DNA of 64,000 bases from Muscardinus avellanarius (GCA_963383645.1 OY726565.1:37429529-37493528); one strand, 5' to 3'; shown: positions 42,351 through 53,215, counted from the first letter of the stretch. Notes: generated by a model not told the origin, from the sequence alone. A program made the numbers and translations.

Positions 42351-42459
42351 TTAGTGATCCTGACTTTTCAGAATGTTCTGGACTATATAAATTAAAGCCA
42401 TAAGATGAAATAAATCACTGCTAAAATATGACCCTACTACTTTGGGTACATAGAGATTC

Positions 42460-42620
42460 TAATTTCAGTGATGCTTCTAAGTGGCTACAAGATCTTGAAC
42501 AAGTTACTTAATTCTAAGTAACTTTAATGTTTTGAGCCTTCATTTTCTTATCTGTAGGATAGGAATAAATTTATTATATCTAATACTTCATCAAGTTGTT
42601 TTAAAGACCAAATGCACAAA
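42460..42620 (+). mobile_element. MIR SINE, ancient
   Basis: CTACAAGATCTTGAACAAGTTAC, GAGCCTTCATTTTCTTATCTG, GGATAGGAATAAATTTATTA follows the MIR central region. Confidence 0.75.
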
Positions 42621-42707
42621 AAATGATTTCCAAAACAATAAAATGTCATATAAATGTAAGATATTGATTTTTGACATAATGTCTTCAGATTTTAACCTTT
42701 CCATTTT

Positions 42708-42810
42708 TTTTCTAGGACAGGGTCTTGCTATATTGCCCAGGTTGTCCTCAAATTCCTGCCTCAGCCTCTCCTGAGTAGCTACAGGCCTGCACCACTGTGC
42801 CTTGCTCATC
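42708..42810 (-). repeat. Old B1-like monomer
   Basis: GACAGGGTCTTGCTATATTG, CCCAGGTTGTCCTCAAATTCC, CACTGTGCCTTGC; no ID half. Confidence 0.8.
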
Positions 42811-42811
42811 A

Positions 42812-42815
<4 letters not shown>

Positions 42816-42874
<59 letters not shown>

Positions 42875-43066
42875 CACTAAGAATTGAACCCAGGGGCATT
42901 CTATCTCCAGTCTACATCCCAGCCCGATTTTATTTCTTATTTGGCAACAGGGTCTCACTAAGTTGTGGAGTCTCACTAAGTTGCCAAGGCTGGCTTTGAG
43001 CCTGTTATCCTCCTGTCTCAGCCTTCCAAGTACTGGGATTACAAGTGTGCACCACCACACCTAGCT
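42816..43066 (-). repeat. (GT)n array and B1-dID SINE
   Basis: (GT)n at 42816-42875 is the expanded tail. The SINE continues AAGAATTGAACCCAGGGGC to CACCACACCTAGCTTC. Confidence 0.93.
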
Positions 43067-43720
43067 TCATCTTCAGATTTCAAATGGATTGTTTCACTTT
43101 ACCTTTATATCTCTCTGCCACTCTTCCCATGCCCTAGACCCAAAAATCTACAGAGAGAAACCTATAGTTCTATGTGAAGCACAATCGGCTGTCACCCAAT
43201 ACTTGTTAGAAAAGATGCTTAACCACATATATTAGAAATCAAAATTCCGCCACACAAAATATCTCACCTTGTAAAGGTTAATCAGTCAGCTGGTTACTTT
43301 AAAAAAGAACAACAAGTGATATAACACACACAAAAGACACCCGTGTTTTTGTCAGGAGCTTCCTTTGTGCACATTACTCAGCATGAATGTTAATAGTCAC
43401 CCTGTATGAATGTACACAGAAGGAATGTGCTTCAGTGTTTTGGTTTCACCTGACGTGCTTTCTGCATACAAAATTATTTCCTCTGTCTTTAACACTAGGA
43501 AGATTTCTAAAGATGCCCAATTTGGTTTTTTGGTTTTTACTTCCTATGATTCAGTACTCACAGGGAAAACCTTTGGAGGACTTAATATCATTTCTCAAAC
43601 CATTAAAAAAAATTTTTGTTTTTGAAAACCATAAAGATATCCTAATGTTTTAAGACTAAAACCAGTCCACTAAAATTTGCCAAATAAAAGAATCACTGTC
43701 TCACTGTCTTAAACACAAAC
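43067..43720. other. Unique DNA, no gene recognised
   Basis: 88- and 71-codon plus-strand open frames (43387-43653, 43410-43625) overlap in different frames and show no motif. Treated as chance. Confidence 0.45.
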
Positions 43721-43721
43721 T

Positions 43722-43838
43722 AGTGAGACTCATCAACCTTGAGAGACCGTTTCAAAAAAAAAAAAAAAGAAGGGATGGGAGTATAACTTGCAAGTAGAAT
43801 GCCCCTAGATTCAATCCCAGAGCCCCCCAAAAAAGATC
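43722..43838 (+). repeat. Old SINE remnant with ID half
   Basis: GTGAGACTCATCAACCTTGAG, A15, GGGATGGGAGTATAACTTGC to CAATCCCAGAGCC. Confidence 0.7.
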
Positions 43839-43839
43839 C

Positions 43840-44500
43840 TAAGATATCTGAATGTTAATATGATACCTCAAAAATAAAATTAAAGCTTACTTAACTCTAG
43901 TTAGTTCTTGATTACCTATACCCCCTCCAAAAAATTGCAGATGTGTATGTCATTGACTATCCATTAATAACTTATAGTAGGTCCTTGGATGGTAATTTTG
44001 TATTTACACTTATATATGAGTATCCTTGATATACAAAATTTCTAATAGTTCAAATAATGAAACAACCTGGAAAGGTAACCACTCAACTCCTGACCTTTTT
44101 TCTGTTCATTTACCCAACTACATTCTACTGCTGCAATATATGACTAGTTTGTTACAAAAGAGGAACTTTATGTGCTGGCTTCTGTCCTTTATGTCTATTA
44201 CAGCTCACAGAGTACTACCGAAGTAAAACCAAGTAAAACCAGGCCATAAAAAAGATCTGTCCTAATAGCGTATGTGTAGGTGATAATTTAATCACAATCT
44301 TACTCTTTTTTCTCCCTAAGATTAAAGTTTGTGTAGTATTTAGACAGCTGCTGCATTTATGACCAATAATCTGTCTCATTTGAGGAAAATTTTTAAGTTC
44401 TATCCTAACCAAAAAATTATACTATACTACTCATTTCACCTATAATAAAATCCAGATTATAGTCTAATTCTAGCTCCTATAAACCTATCAAAGTAAAAAG
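43840..44500. other. Unique DNA
   Basis: Nothing recognised in about 660 bases. Confidence 0.45.
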
Positions 44501-44505
44501 CACAG

Positions 44506-44718
44506 CCAGGCTTGGTGGTGTAGTCCTGTAATCTCAGTATTTGGGAGGCTGAGAAAAAAGGGTCCCAAGCTCAAGGACAGCCTTAGGAAGGGGTGAGACT
44601 CTCTTAACCTAGTGAGACCTTGTTTCAATAAAACTAAAATAGGGCTAGGGGTGTTGCCCAGAAGTAGAATGCCACTGGGTTCAAATTCAAGTAAAAAAAA
44701 AAAAAAAAAAAAAAAAAG
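44506..44718 (+). repeat. B1-dID SINE, old
   Basis: GCCAGGCTTGGTGGTGTAGTC; ID GGGCTAGGGGTGTTGCCCAG; A24. Target copies AAAAAGCACA. Confidence 0.9.
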
Positions 44719-44954
44719 CACATAATATGTGTAACATTCTGGAACCAGACAAGATATGATAAAGTAGGATCCTATCACCATTCATCTCAAACTAATAGAC
44801 AATTCTAAATTTGCTCCAACCACATACATGGCCTATGACATCTTCTTCTGGGTGACTTCCTCAAATCTCCATTCTGCAGGTTTATTCAAACAGTTCTCCA
44901 CGTAAACTGAAATCAAAGCAACCTGTTCTGGTAGCAAGGATGGGAACATCCGTC

Positions 44955-45080
44955 AGAAGACTCAATATGAATTCAGACTTTGCCTCTCACTACACAAGTA
45001 CTTAATTTTCTGAGTCTCAAATTCTCTCCTCTTTTGTATAAGGATGAGCCCACCAACATAGAAAATTGTTTTGTAGGTCC
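44955..45080 (+). mobile_element. MIR SINE, ancient
   Basis: GACTCAATATGAATTCAGAC, CTACACAAGTACTTAATTTTC, GAGTCTCAAATTCTCTCCTC. The rest of 44720-45325 is unique and AT-rich. Confidence 0.65.
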
Positions 45081-45326
45081 CATTATGGCAGATGCCTAGT
45101 ATATGGATGACAATCTTATGCCACCATATGGCCAGGTCACAAATTATTATAATATATCTCACAAATATAATTATAAATATAATTATATCTCTTAACTTAA
45201 AGTTTAAATTAAAGTTTAAGTGACCTATTACACATTTTAACACTTTATTTTTAATCTTTTATTTTTAAATAAAATATCTCAATATAGAAAAATGAAATAA
45301 AACTGAAGTTAAAAACCCAGGTTTGT

Positions 45327-45416
45327 TTGTTTGTTTTGCAATGCTGGGGATTGAACCAATGGCCTCATGCACACAGGGTGTGTGAGTGTTCTACCACCAA
45401 GCTACAATCCTAGCCT
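45327..45416 (-). repeat. ID element, monomer
   Basis: GCAATGCTGGGGATTGAACC, then the full arm CTCATGCACACAGGG, CTACCACCAAGCTACAATCC; a free ID, not the dimer half. Confidence 0.85.
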
Positions 45417-45419
45417 GAA

Positions 45420-45940
45420 AACATTTTAAAACTGGCAACCTCTCAAAGATACTCATCCTATATCAAAGATACTCAACTACTAACAAAAGTTAAATTGGCT
45501 GATTTTGAAATGTTTAAGTGCTCATGTCTATTCAAACCTCAGAGGCTCAAAATCTTTAAAGCTTTATAAAAAGAACACTGCGTTTTAGAACCCAGATATG
45601 GCCCAGTTGTTTAAACAATGGGCTACATGATACACCACAGACTGCAGGCAAAGTCACAACAGGATGAGAAAAGAGCCTTCAGCCTCTCTCAGATTTCCTG
45701 GCCACTGTTATTTTAAAACTTGATCATATAAACACAAACAGGGAAGTAAATCCATGTCATATAAGCCTCATGGGTTTTGATTCAGGATTTCTGTTTTTAG
45801 TATGTTCTTATCAGTTCACATTATATATTAGAATCGTTCATTTTTCTTGTTCATGTATATAGGCACTAATACACACTAGTTTCACATATTATAGATATTT
45901 TAATCATAATAATCTTTTTCTTAAAAATGCTACTTCTGAT
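45420..45940. other. Unique DNA
   Basis: ATACTCATCCTATATCAAAG/ATACTCAACTA is a small local duplication at 45448-45480. Nothing else recognised. Confidence 0.45.
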
Positions 45941-45942
45941 GG

Positions 45943-46185
45943 GGCATGGTGGCACACTCTGTAATCCCAGTACTTGGGAGAATGAGACAGGATGATCACA
46001 GGTCTGAAGTCAGCCTCAGCAACTTAGGCCCTCAACAACTTAGCAAGACTCTGTTTCAAAATAAATAAGAAAAGAGGTCTGGGGGCATAGTCCGGAGGTA
46101 GACTGCCCCTGGGTTCAATCCCCAGTTACCCCCCTCAAAAAAATAGAAAGGAAGGAAGAAAGAAAGAAGGAAGAAAGAAAGATGC
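45943..46185 (+). repeat. B1-dID SINE with GAAA/GGAA tail
   Basis: GGGGCATGGTGGCACACTCTG to CCCCAGTTACC; purine tail 46137-46185. Target copies ATGCTACTTCTG. Confidence 0.94.
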
Positions 46186-46189
46186 TACT

Positions 46190-47120
46190 TCTGTTCCTGT
46201 TTTTTACAAGTAATTTTTGAAAAATACAAAACTTTAAAAAGCTAAGAAACAAGTAAAATGCCACACAGAAAAGACAAATGCAATGAGCAAATCTGCCTTA
46301 CACTAAGCTGGCTTCTGTGCACTGTGTGTATAATTCCTGTGCAACTGAAAACATTCTAAATGAGCTGAATATTTAAAAGTCAATGAGATATTCTGAAGGG
46401 CTGCATTGTTTCAGGCTCTGGCTATAGTCCACTTTGCAATATTTGTGGCTAGTTACTAAAATTAATATTAGAAAACAGTAAGGTAATTTTTTCACTAAAC
46501 AGTTTTCAATCGGGAAACCACAACCCAAGACATGTATGAAGTTGAGTTAATTTGTACAGAAATGCTGTCTTGTTACCAACCTTTGTACCATGCCCACTAT
46601 CAGCCTAAGTTCAAGATTCGCGTTTTGTGGTGTGAAGAGTTTCACCTACACCTCAGCAGTTTTTAAAACTCTCAAGCTAACTATTTGGATATGCATCTAC
46701 ACAAGAGCCTAACAACATGAAACTTTTATTCAACACGTAGTCTTTAAGTTCCCCACTAATACCTATACATCGAATTTAAGTATCCCTTCCCTGTGGATTT
46801 TATGCCAAGTAAAATAAACTGCGCTTTCTGAAACGGCGTGGAAGTATTTTTGCTACCCATGTTCTAGCAATAGCCCTATCGAGTTATTTACTACTTAAAA
46901 CACCAGAGTTAGAGCACTTTAATCGGCTTAAGGAGTTTTGGGAAGTTAACACATATACAGTTCTTGTTCAGGACCATACTGCCCCATAACCCCTTCCAGG
47001 TGCTGGACGCCCCAGACACTAAAAATACAGTTTTTGTAGACTCCCGACATGGTCTCCTGCACGGTTAAATTATTAATAATCTCATCTGATCTTCGCATCT
47101 GATAACGAAGGACACTCTTC
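46190..47120. other. Unique flank of the CpG island
   Basis: The longest stretch in the window without a recognised repeat. It borders the island, as proximal introns or promoter flanks often do. A 61-codon minus-strand frame starts at 47131 with an acceptable context (A at -3) and runs to 46946, but I cannot tie it to a known protein. Confidence 0.45.
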
Positions 47121-47121
47121 C

Positions 47122-47137
47122 CGCACTGCATTTTGGG
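47122..47137 (-). promoter_or_regulatory. ZNF143/THAP11-like site
   Basis: On the minus strand CCCAAAATGCAGTGCG matches the right-hand part of the known ZNF143/THAP11 (SBS) motif, CCCARMATGCNNYGCG. The ACTACAA left part is not present. Such sites lie close to transcription starts. It sits at the edge of the CpG island. Confidence 0.5.
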
Positions 47138-47174
47138 CGCAGTTACAAGAAAAGCAAAGCAAACTGCCCCGCAG

Positions 47175-48065
47175 TGTCCAGTGGGAGCCGGCGTCCACCT
47201 GGGGCCGGGCGGGCGGGGGGCGCGGGGGCCGAGGCGGGGAGGGGGGCGAGGCCGGGCAGGGTCCAGGGGCTGGGGCCGCGGGGCCGAGGCGGGCGGGCGG
47301 GCGGGGGCGGCCGCGCGGGGCAGGTGGCCGGGGAGGCGGCGGGGCCGCAGCGGGCGCCGCGGGGCACCCCGTGGGGCGGCGCAGGTGCGCGGCGGCTACC
47401 TGTCGGCGAGGCCGGACGGCGCGGCGGGGCGGCGGCGAGGAGGACCCGGGACCAGGCGGCGGCGACCGCGCGCTTCCAGCTCCGACGGACTCCGGGCCGG
47501 TCTCCGCCCGCGGCCGGCGCCCGCAGACTCCTGGCCCCGCCGCCGCGCACGTCACGCTGCGGAGCGCCCGGGGGCGGGGCGTGCGGGAGGGCGGGGCGGC
47601 CCAGGGCGGGAGCGCGCGGGAGGGCGGGAGCGCGCGGGAGGGCGGGGCGGCCCGGGGCGGGAGCGCGCGGGGAGGGCGGGGCGGCCCGGGGACGGGAGCG
47701 CGCGGGGAGGGCGGGGAGGGGCGCTCAGAGTGACCCCGGGAGCGTGCGGCGGGAGCGCGCGGGGCGGGCCTGGGGCGGGGGCGCGCGGGGAGGGTGGGGC
47801 GGGGCGGGCGGGCCCCAGGACGGGAGGGCAAGGGGTGGGAGGGGCGCTCAGAGTGACCCCGGGAACGGCAGCGGGAGCTCGCAGGACGGGGGCGGGCGGG
47901 GCGGGCGTGGGGAGCGGGGAGGGCGGGAGCGCGCGGGGCGAGCCGGGCACGGACGGGGGCGCGCAGGCCGGCCTCGCCGAGCGGCCTCCTTCGCCGCCCC
48001 GACAGCGGCAGCTCTGGGGCTGGACGCCGGCGGCAGAGACCACGGGGCGCCCTGCATTTCTTTGC
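47175..48065. promoter_or_regulatory. CpG island, probable gene promoter
   Basis: About 900 bases dense in CpG and GGGCGG (Sp1-type) boxes in a window that is otherwise AT-rich; CpG is almost absent elsewhere outside young repeats. No TATA box is evident. Half-CRE/E-box CACGTCACG is at about 47547. In rodents such islands mark promoters, often bidirectional. I cannot fix the gene: neither flank shows an exon I recognise. Possible donors are CAG/GTGCGC (plus, about 47383) and CAG/GTAGCC (minus, about 47400). Frames of over 300 codons cross it on both strands, because GC-rich DNA rarely makes stops; they are P/R/A/G-rich and not credible proteins. Confidence 0.85.
47566..47890 (+). repeat. G-rich minisatellite inside the CpG island
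   Basis: Imperfect units of roughly 35-40 bases built from GGGAGCGCGCGGGGAGGG and CGGGGCGGCCCGGGG. A longer unit of about 122 bases, starting GCGCTCAGAGTGACCCCGGG, occurs at about 47720 and 47842. Runs of G3-G4 could form quadruplexes. Confidence 0.85.
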
Positions 48066-48289
48066 CCCCCTTTCCCACCCGCCCGCCGCTGGCATTTAGG
48101 ACCCCTAACTTTCTGTTTAAATGGAACTCTTTATAAATGACATATTCTGAAAGTCATGTTTTAAATTAAAAACTCAGTACCTAGGCAGATTTGAGATGAG
48201 ATGAAAACATACATCATCTTTACGATAAAAAGCGGCATTAAGAACGTGAAATAATTGACTGGTGGTGAATGTCTGCTGAATAAAAATGC

Positions 48290-48575
48290 AGGCCCGGCGT
48301 CGTAGAGCAAGCCTGTAACCCCAGTGCTGGGGAGGCTGAGATTCAAGGTCAGCCTAGGCAATGTAGAGACCCTGTTTCAAAATAAATTCAGGAGGCTGAG
48401 ACAGAAGGATCGCTGTTCGTGGCCAGCCTCAGCTACTTAGAGAGGCCCTTTGCAATTCAGTGAGACCCTGTTTTAAAATAAAGACTAAAAATAGGGCTGG
48501 GAGTGTAGCTTGAAGTAGAATGCCTGGGTTCCACCCTCAGTACCACAAAAATAAATAAGTAAATAAATAGGGATG
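48290..48575 (+). repeat. Old B1 monomer followed by a B1-dID SINE
   Basis: 48290-48383 is a B1 monomer (GGCCCGGCGTCGTAGAGC to TTTCAAAATAAATTC). 48384-48560 is a 5'-truncated B1-dID (AGGAGGCTGAGACAGAAGG to CAGTACCAC). Confidence 0.85.
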
Positions 48576-48729
48576 GTTCTTTTCCGTAAAACAATTAAGT
48601 AGCAACTTGGAAATTCTAGAAAATATGGGAAACACACCTTTCAGCGGTCCAGTAGGTCTCTTGGTGGAAAAGCTACCTTCTGATAAGAAAATTTAGCATA
48701 CAAGTAACACAATAGATCTTAAAATAAGA

Positions 48730-48852
48730 GACAAGCATGGTGGCACCCACCTGTAATCCCAGATAGTCTGGAGACTGAAACAAGAGGATGGCAAATTTGA
48801 GTCCAGCCTGGGCAATTAAGCTAGATTCTGTGTTCAGATAAAATGTAAGGGG
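48730..48852 (+). repeat. Old B1-like monomer
   Basis: GACAAGCATGGTGGCACCCAC to TTAAGCTAGATTCTGTG; no ID. 48853-49120 is unique with a purine tract at 49020-49070. Confidence 0.8.
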
Positions 48853-49116
48853 CTTGTTCTAAGAGTACAGGATTGCCATTATGGAGTTTTACATACAGAA
48901 TAATCAGGCGTTTATGAAAGATAAACTGGTGGTGTTGTACATATTGGATTAAAAGGGAACAAGATTGCATCCTGGAAAATTAAGTGGCTACCTATCACTG
49001 AAGCCTAGCATGCTCCCCAGTAGTAGAAGAAAAAAAGGAAGTAAGAAAGAGGAAGAGAAACCAAGAAAGGAAATAATTCACAGCAATCTCAGAAGTTTAA
49101 TTTCAGATTGCTAGGA

Positions 49117-49120
<4 letters not shown>

Positions 49121-49164
<44 letters not shown>

Positions 49165-49184
49165 TATTCCAAAATATATATATA
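49121..49184. repeat. (AT)n microsatellite
   Basis: About 19 AT units at 49121-49161, then an imperfect TATATA patch. Confidence 0.97.
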
Positions 49185-49186
49185 AT

Positions 49187-49402
49187 TTGGGGGGGGCGGG
49201 TCTGGGGATGGAACCCAGGAGCATTTGACCTCTGAGCTAAACCCCCCCTACCCTATTTTTTTATTATTATTATTCTTTATTTTGAAACCGGGTCTCACTG
49301 AGTTGCAGAGGGCCTCACTAAGTAGCTGAGGCTGTCCGTGAACCACGATCCTCCAGGTCTCAGCCTCCCAAATTCTGGGATTACAAGTGTGCCGGGCATG
49401 AA
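49187..49402 (-). repeat. B1-dID SINE, last bases rearranged
   Basis: GGGGGGCGGGTCTGGGGATGG to TTACAAGTGTGCCGGGCATG; the head is short by about 10 bases. Confidence 0.92.
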
Positions 49403-49768
49403 AGAAATTTTAATATACTAACATTAGACTTTAAAATGAATTCAAAAGATGAAGATCACTCAGTATTTACTCCACCAATTTGACTTAATTTTAATTTAGT
49501 ATTTAATATCTTCAGCAAACCAATAGAAGCCCTTATTTTGACACCTTTTTGTGACTAATAAGTTTTGTGGGTTTGTTTCTCTCTTCTCTGTCCCCCACTT
49601 TGCTTCTAGCTCCATGGTTCTCTATTACATCTAATCCTCTCCATAGCTATCATTCCTGAATACAGTAGTAGCTAAAGAACTAGTTTCTCTAACTGCAATC
49701 TTGTCCCTTCCTAATCCAGTCTCTACAATGCCAGCAGTCTGTTTTGTATAAAATAAAAGTCTGTTTAG

Positions 49769-50545
49769 GCCGGGCGTGGTGGCACATGCTTGTAATCCCA
49801 GCATTCAGGAGATGGAGACTGAAGGATCTCAGTTCTCTGACAGCCTCAGCTATTTAGGAAGGCCCTTGGCAAGTCAGTGAGACCCTGTGTCAAAAAATAA
49901 AAGGCCCAGCGTGGTGGCACACGCTTGTAACCTCAGCGCTTAGGAGGTAGAGACAGGAGGATGATACAGGTTCGAAACCATCCTCAGCTGCTTAGGGAGG
50001 CCCTTGGCAAGTCAGTGAGACCCTGTGTCTAAAACTAAAAAGCAGCGGGGCATAGTGGTGCACACCTGTAATCCCTGCGCTTGGGAGGCGGAGACAGAAT
50101 GATCGCACAGGTTTGAAGCCAGCCGCGCTGGTTTAAGAGACCCTGTTTCCAAATATAAAAAAATAGTATAAAATAGGTCTGGGAGTATAGCCCGGTGGTA
50201 GAAGAGCTTCCAGGAACCCCAGCACCACTCAAAAAAATAACAACTAAAAACCCCGGCGTGGTGGTGCACGCTTGTAATCCCAGCGCTTAGGAGGCGGAGA
50301 CAGTAGGATCACACAGGTTCGAAGCCAGCCTCAGCTACTTAGTGAGGCTCTCAGCAACTTAGTGAGACCCTGTTTCCAAATAAAATATAAAATAGGTCTG
50401 GGAGTACAGCCTGGAGATAGAAAAGCCCCTGGGTTCTACCGTCAGTACCATAAAAAAAAAAAAAAAGACTAAATAATAGGGCTAGGGTGTATCTCGGAGG
50501 TACAATGCCCCTGAGTTCCATCCCCAGTACCACAAAGACTAAACA
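49769..50545 (+). repeat. Nest of five B1-dID copies
   Basis: 49769-49897 and 49903-50035 are B1 halves. 50043-50238 is a complete deleted-subfamily copy. 50252-50466 is complete. 50470-50541 is a lone ID half. Target copies ACTAAAAA around 50036, 50246 and 50467 show successive insertions into one A-rich linker. Confidence 0.9.
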
Positions 50546-50606
50546 AACAAACAAACAAACAAACTGTTTACTCCTCTATTTAAATCTTAAAATCTTATAA
50601 TGACAG

Positions 50607-50826
50607 CAGGGCGTGGTGGCACACACTTGTAATCCCCGCATTTGGGAGGCTGAGACAGGAGGATTGCACAGGTTCGAAGCCAGCCTCAGCTACTTAGTGA
50701 GGCTCTCAGCAACTTAGTGAGACCCTGTTTCAAAAAAATATATAAAATAGGTCTGGGAGTATAGCCCAGAGGTAGAAAGCCCCTTGGTTCCACCCCTAGT
50801 ACCACCAAAAAAAAAAAAAAAAAAAA
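50607..50826 (+). repeat. B1-dID SINE inside L2
   Basis: CAGGGCGTGGTGGCACACAC to AGTACCACC plus A20. Target copies AATCTTATAATGACA. Confidence 0.95.
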
Positions 50827-50889
50827 TCTTATAATGACACTCCACTACCCTTAGTATAAAGTCCGAACCCCTTAAGATGTTTTTGGTTA

Positions 50890-51076
50890 GCCAGGAGTAT
50901 TGACACACATCTGTAACCCAGTACTCGGGAGGTTGAGACAGGAGGATTGCAGGTTTGAAAACAGTCTCCACAACTTAGCAAGGCCCTTAGTAAATTAGTG
51001 GGACCGTGTTTCCAAATAAAAAATAGAGTTGGGGGTATAGCTCAGAGGTAGATTGCCTCTGGTTTCAATCCACAGC

Positions 51077-51124
<48 letters not shown>
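50890..51124 (+). repeat. B1-dID SINE with (CA)n tail
   Basis: GCCAGGAGTATTGACACACATC; ID half at about 51027; (CA)n 51076-51124. Confidence 0.9.
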
Positions 51125-51126
<2 letters not shown>

Positions 51127-51216
51127 TTTTTTTTTTTTTTGCAGTACTGGGGTTTGAACCCAGGGCTTCTAGGCAAGCACTCTACCATTTAACTGCTCTG
51201 CTCTCCCAGCCTCAGC
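51125..51216 (-). repeat. ID element, monomer
   Basis: T12, GCAGTACTGGGGTTTGAACC, full arm CTAGGCAAGCACTCTACC; a free ID. Confidence 0.85.
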
Positions 51217-51239
51217 CCAAAGACGTACTGTAAGATCTT

Positions 51240-51862
51240 TTTTTTTTTAAAGTACTGGGGATTGAACCCAGAGGCTTCCTACCTCCAAGCTATACCCCCA
51301 GCCACCCAGGGGCACTCAACCTCTGAGCTACACCCCCTGCCCTGTTTTTTATTCTTTATTTCTTTGCTGTTGTTTTTGGGTTTTGGTGGTACTGGGGGTA
51401 GAACCCAGAGGCTTTCTACCTCCGGGCTATACTCCCAGACCTATTTTATATTTTATTTGGAAACAGGGTCTCACTAAGTTGCTGAGAGCCTCACTAAGTA
51501 GCTGAGGCTGGCTTTGAACCTGTGTAATCCTCCTGTCTCAGCCTCCCAAGTGCGGGGATTACAAATTTACAAGCATGCGCCACCACACCCGGCTTTTTAT
51601 TCTTTATTTTGAGACAAGGTCTCACTAAGTTGCAGAAGGCCTCACTAAGTAGCTAAGGCTGTCTGCGAACTAGGATCCTCTGGTCTCAACCTCCTGAATG
51701 CCGGGATTACAAGCGTGCGCCACCAAGCCCGGCTCACTCCCAGCCTTACTTTTTATTCTTCATTTTGGAACAGGGTCTCACTAAGTTGCAGAGGCTGGCC
51801 ATGACCTCTGTCTTAGCCTCCCAAGTACTGGGATTACAAGTATGTGCCACCACGCCTGGCTT
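51240..51862 (-). repeat. Three-level nest of B1-dID SINEs
   Basis: Level 1: 51240-51302 and 51735-51862. Level 2: 51303-51356 and 51595-51734. Level 3: 51357-51594. Reading the levels outward restores two further SINEs. Level 2 lacks the terminal GTACTGGGGATGG and T tail, as if recombined. Confidence 0.88.
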
Positions 51863-52035
51863 AATAAGATCCTTTTTGACTTAACCACTAGCCATGAAAC
51901 TGGCTGTTCTTGTTTGACTAGTGTAGTAGCATTTTCTTGTGTTTTTCTTATAATTAAACTTGAATGCCTTTTCTTTGGTCATATGGTCCCCAGCTCATCA
52001 ATGTCCTAAACTCCACAAAGCTATCCTAAAGAAGG

Positions 52036-52120
52036 TTTCTTTTTTTTTTTTCTTTCAATTTTTTACTGGTACATTTTAATTGTACTTGAAATTCATAGTG
52101 ATACATCCCTACTTGCAAAC
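52036..52120 (-). mobile_element. L1 3' end fragment
   Basis: T-rich start, TTTTTTACTGGTACATTTTAATTG, then AAATTCATAGTGATACATCC, the mirror of an L1 3' terminus; inserted in L2. Confidence 0.65.
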
Positions 52121-52829
52121 CAGGTTTCCTCACACAGTGTCACCTGCCTCTTTGGAGCCACTTGCATTTTGGACCACTGTCCTACCCCTGCTTACCTGTC
52201 CAATCTCATCACTACCCACTCTTTCTCCGTTTCTGTGCTTTACATTCAAACCATTCTGAAGTGCCATGCGTCTCAGAACACACATGCTATTTATCACATT
52301 AAAGCATTGCCAGAGTAAATCTAATTAATCCTCTAGAACAAATCCTATTCGCTCACTCCAAGAAGCTTCCCCCAAACCCCTGTGTGACAAATCCTAGGTG
52401 CAATTTGGTGCTTTTTCTCATCTCTCAGCATCCATTGGACAAATACTGTTTCCAACACGTTTCACTATTGCAATTGAATTTTACTTATAGGTTTCTGCCA
52501 ATTGGACTCTTAAGCTCCTTGAGGGTAGAATAGGAGACTTTTCTCTATGTTTTTCATGCCAGGCACAGTTGCTTTCATATGGTAGTCTCTCATTAAATAG
52601 ATACTTATGAAACAGGGTTCTGCCATTAGTTTTACTATCACATAAATGGGATGAACAAATGGATAAACAGTTGACAATTCCAGGAAATTATGTGCACTGT
52701 TGTTAAGCATGGTGAATATCACTGTCTTATTTGTTGCCAAAACACATCCTAACAATTTACTCCTATATATTTAGATTTATAAGTTTTTTTGCTCTAACCC
52801 ATTAAATATTTATAAGATTGTTCCCTGAC

Positions 52830-53045
52830 GCTGGGTGGAGTGGTGCATACCTGTCCCAGATACTTTGGAGGCTGAAGCAGGAGTATCACATGTTAGAGGC
52901 TAACCTAGACAAGCTACTGAGATTCTGTCTCAAAATAAAATAAAAAGCGCTGGAGATTCTACTTGGTGGTAGAGTGTTTGCCTAGTATGCACTCAACCAG
53001 CACTGCAATCCCTACTACTAGATTAAAAATAAAAAAGAAAGAAAA
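52830..53045 (+). repeat. B1-dID SINE with a full-length ID half
   Basis: GCTGGGTGGAGTGGTGCATAC; the ID half keeps GTAGAGTGTTTGCCTAGTATG, the arm deleted in other dimers. Target copies AAGATTRTTCCCTG. An older type of dimer. Confidence 0.88.
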
Positions 53046-53106
53046 GATTATTCCCTGGAACTTCTTGCATTGCCTCAGAGATTTCTAAGTTGCAATCTAT
53101 TGGACT

Positions 53107-53215
53107 TCGTTTTTTTTTTTTTTTTTTTTTTTTTTTTTCCAGTACTGAAGATGGAACCCGGGGACATTCTACCTCCGAACTACAACCCACCCAGAAGCCC
53201 TATTTTTTATTCTTT
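53107..53215 (-). repeat. B1-dID SINE, ID half, interrupted
   Basis: T27, CCAGTACTGAAGATGGAACC to CCCTATTTTTTATTCTTT, cut by the chimeric L1-derived element. The B1 half is at 56181-56318. The SINE has its own target copies CTATTGGACTTC (53098) and CTATTAGACCTC (56320). Confidence 0.92.

Larger units (their letters stand above)
49590..52615 (+). mobile_element. L2 LINE relic broken into several parts
   Basis: Fragments in order: 49590-49768; 50560-50606 and 50826-50888 (CCACTACCCTTAGTATAAAGTCC); 51885-52035; 52122-52615 (GTGCTTTACATTCAAACC, then TCCAAGAAGCTTCCCCCAAACC, CTTAAGCTCCTTGAGGGTAG and GCCAGGCACAGTTGC). The order and orientation fit one L2 3' region interrupted by about eight SINEs and an L1 end. 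This shows how much later SINE traffic the locus took. Confidence 0.65.

Noticed and set aside
46946..47131. First coding exon reading minus from the CpG island
   Set aside because: Position and start context are suggestive, but there is no recognised protein and no clear splice donor; kept only as a note in the flank entry.
47082..48140. Open frames of 320-337 codons on both strands across the CpG island
   Set aside because: They overlap on both strands and in several frames, are dominated by P, R, A, G and S, and cross a minisatellite. GC-rich DNA simply has few stop codons.
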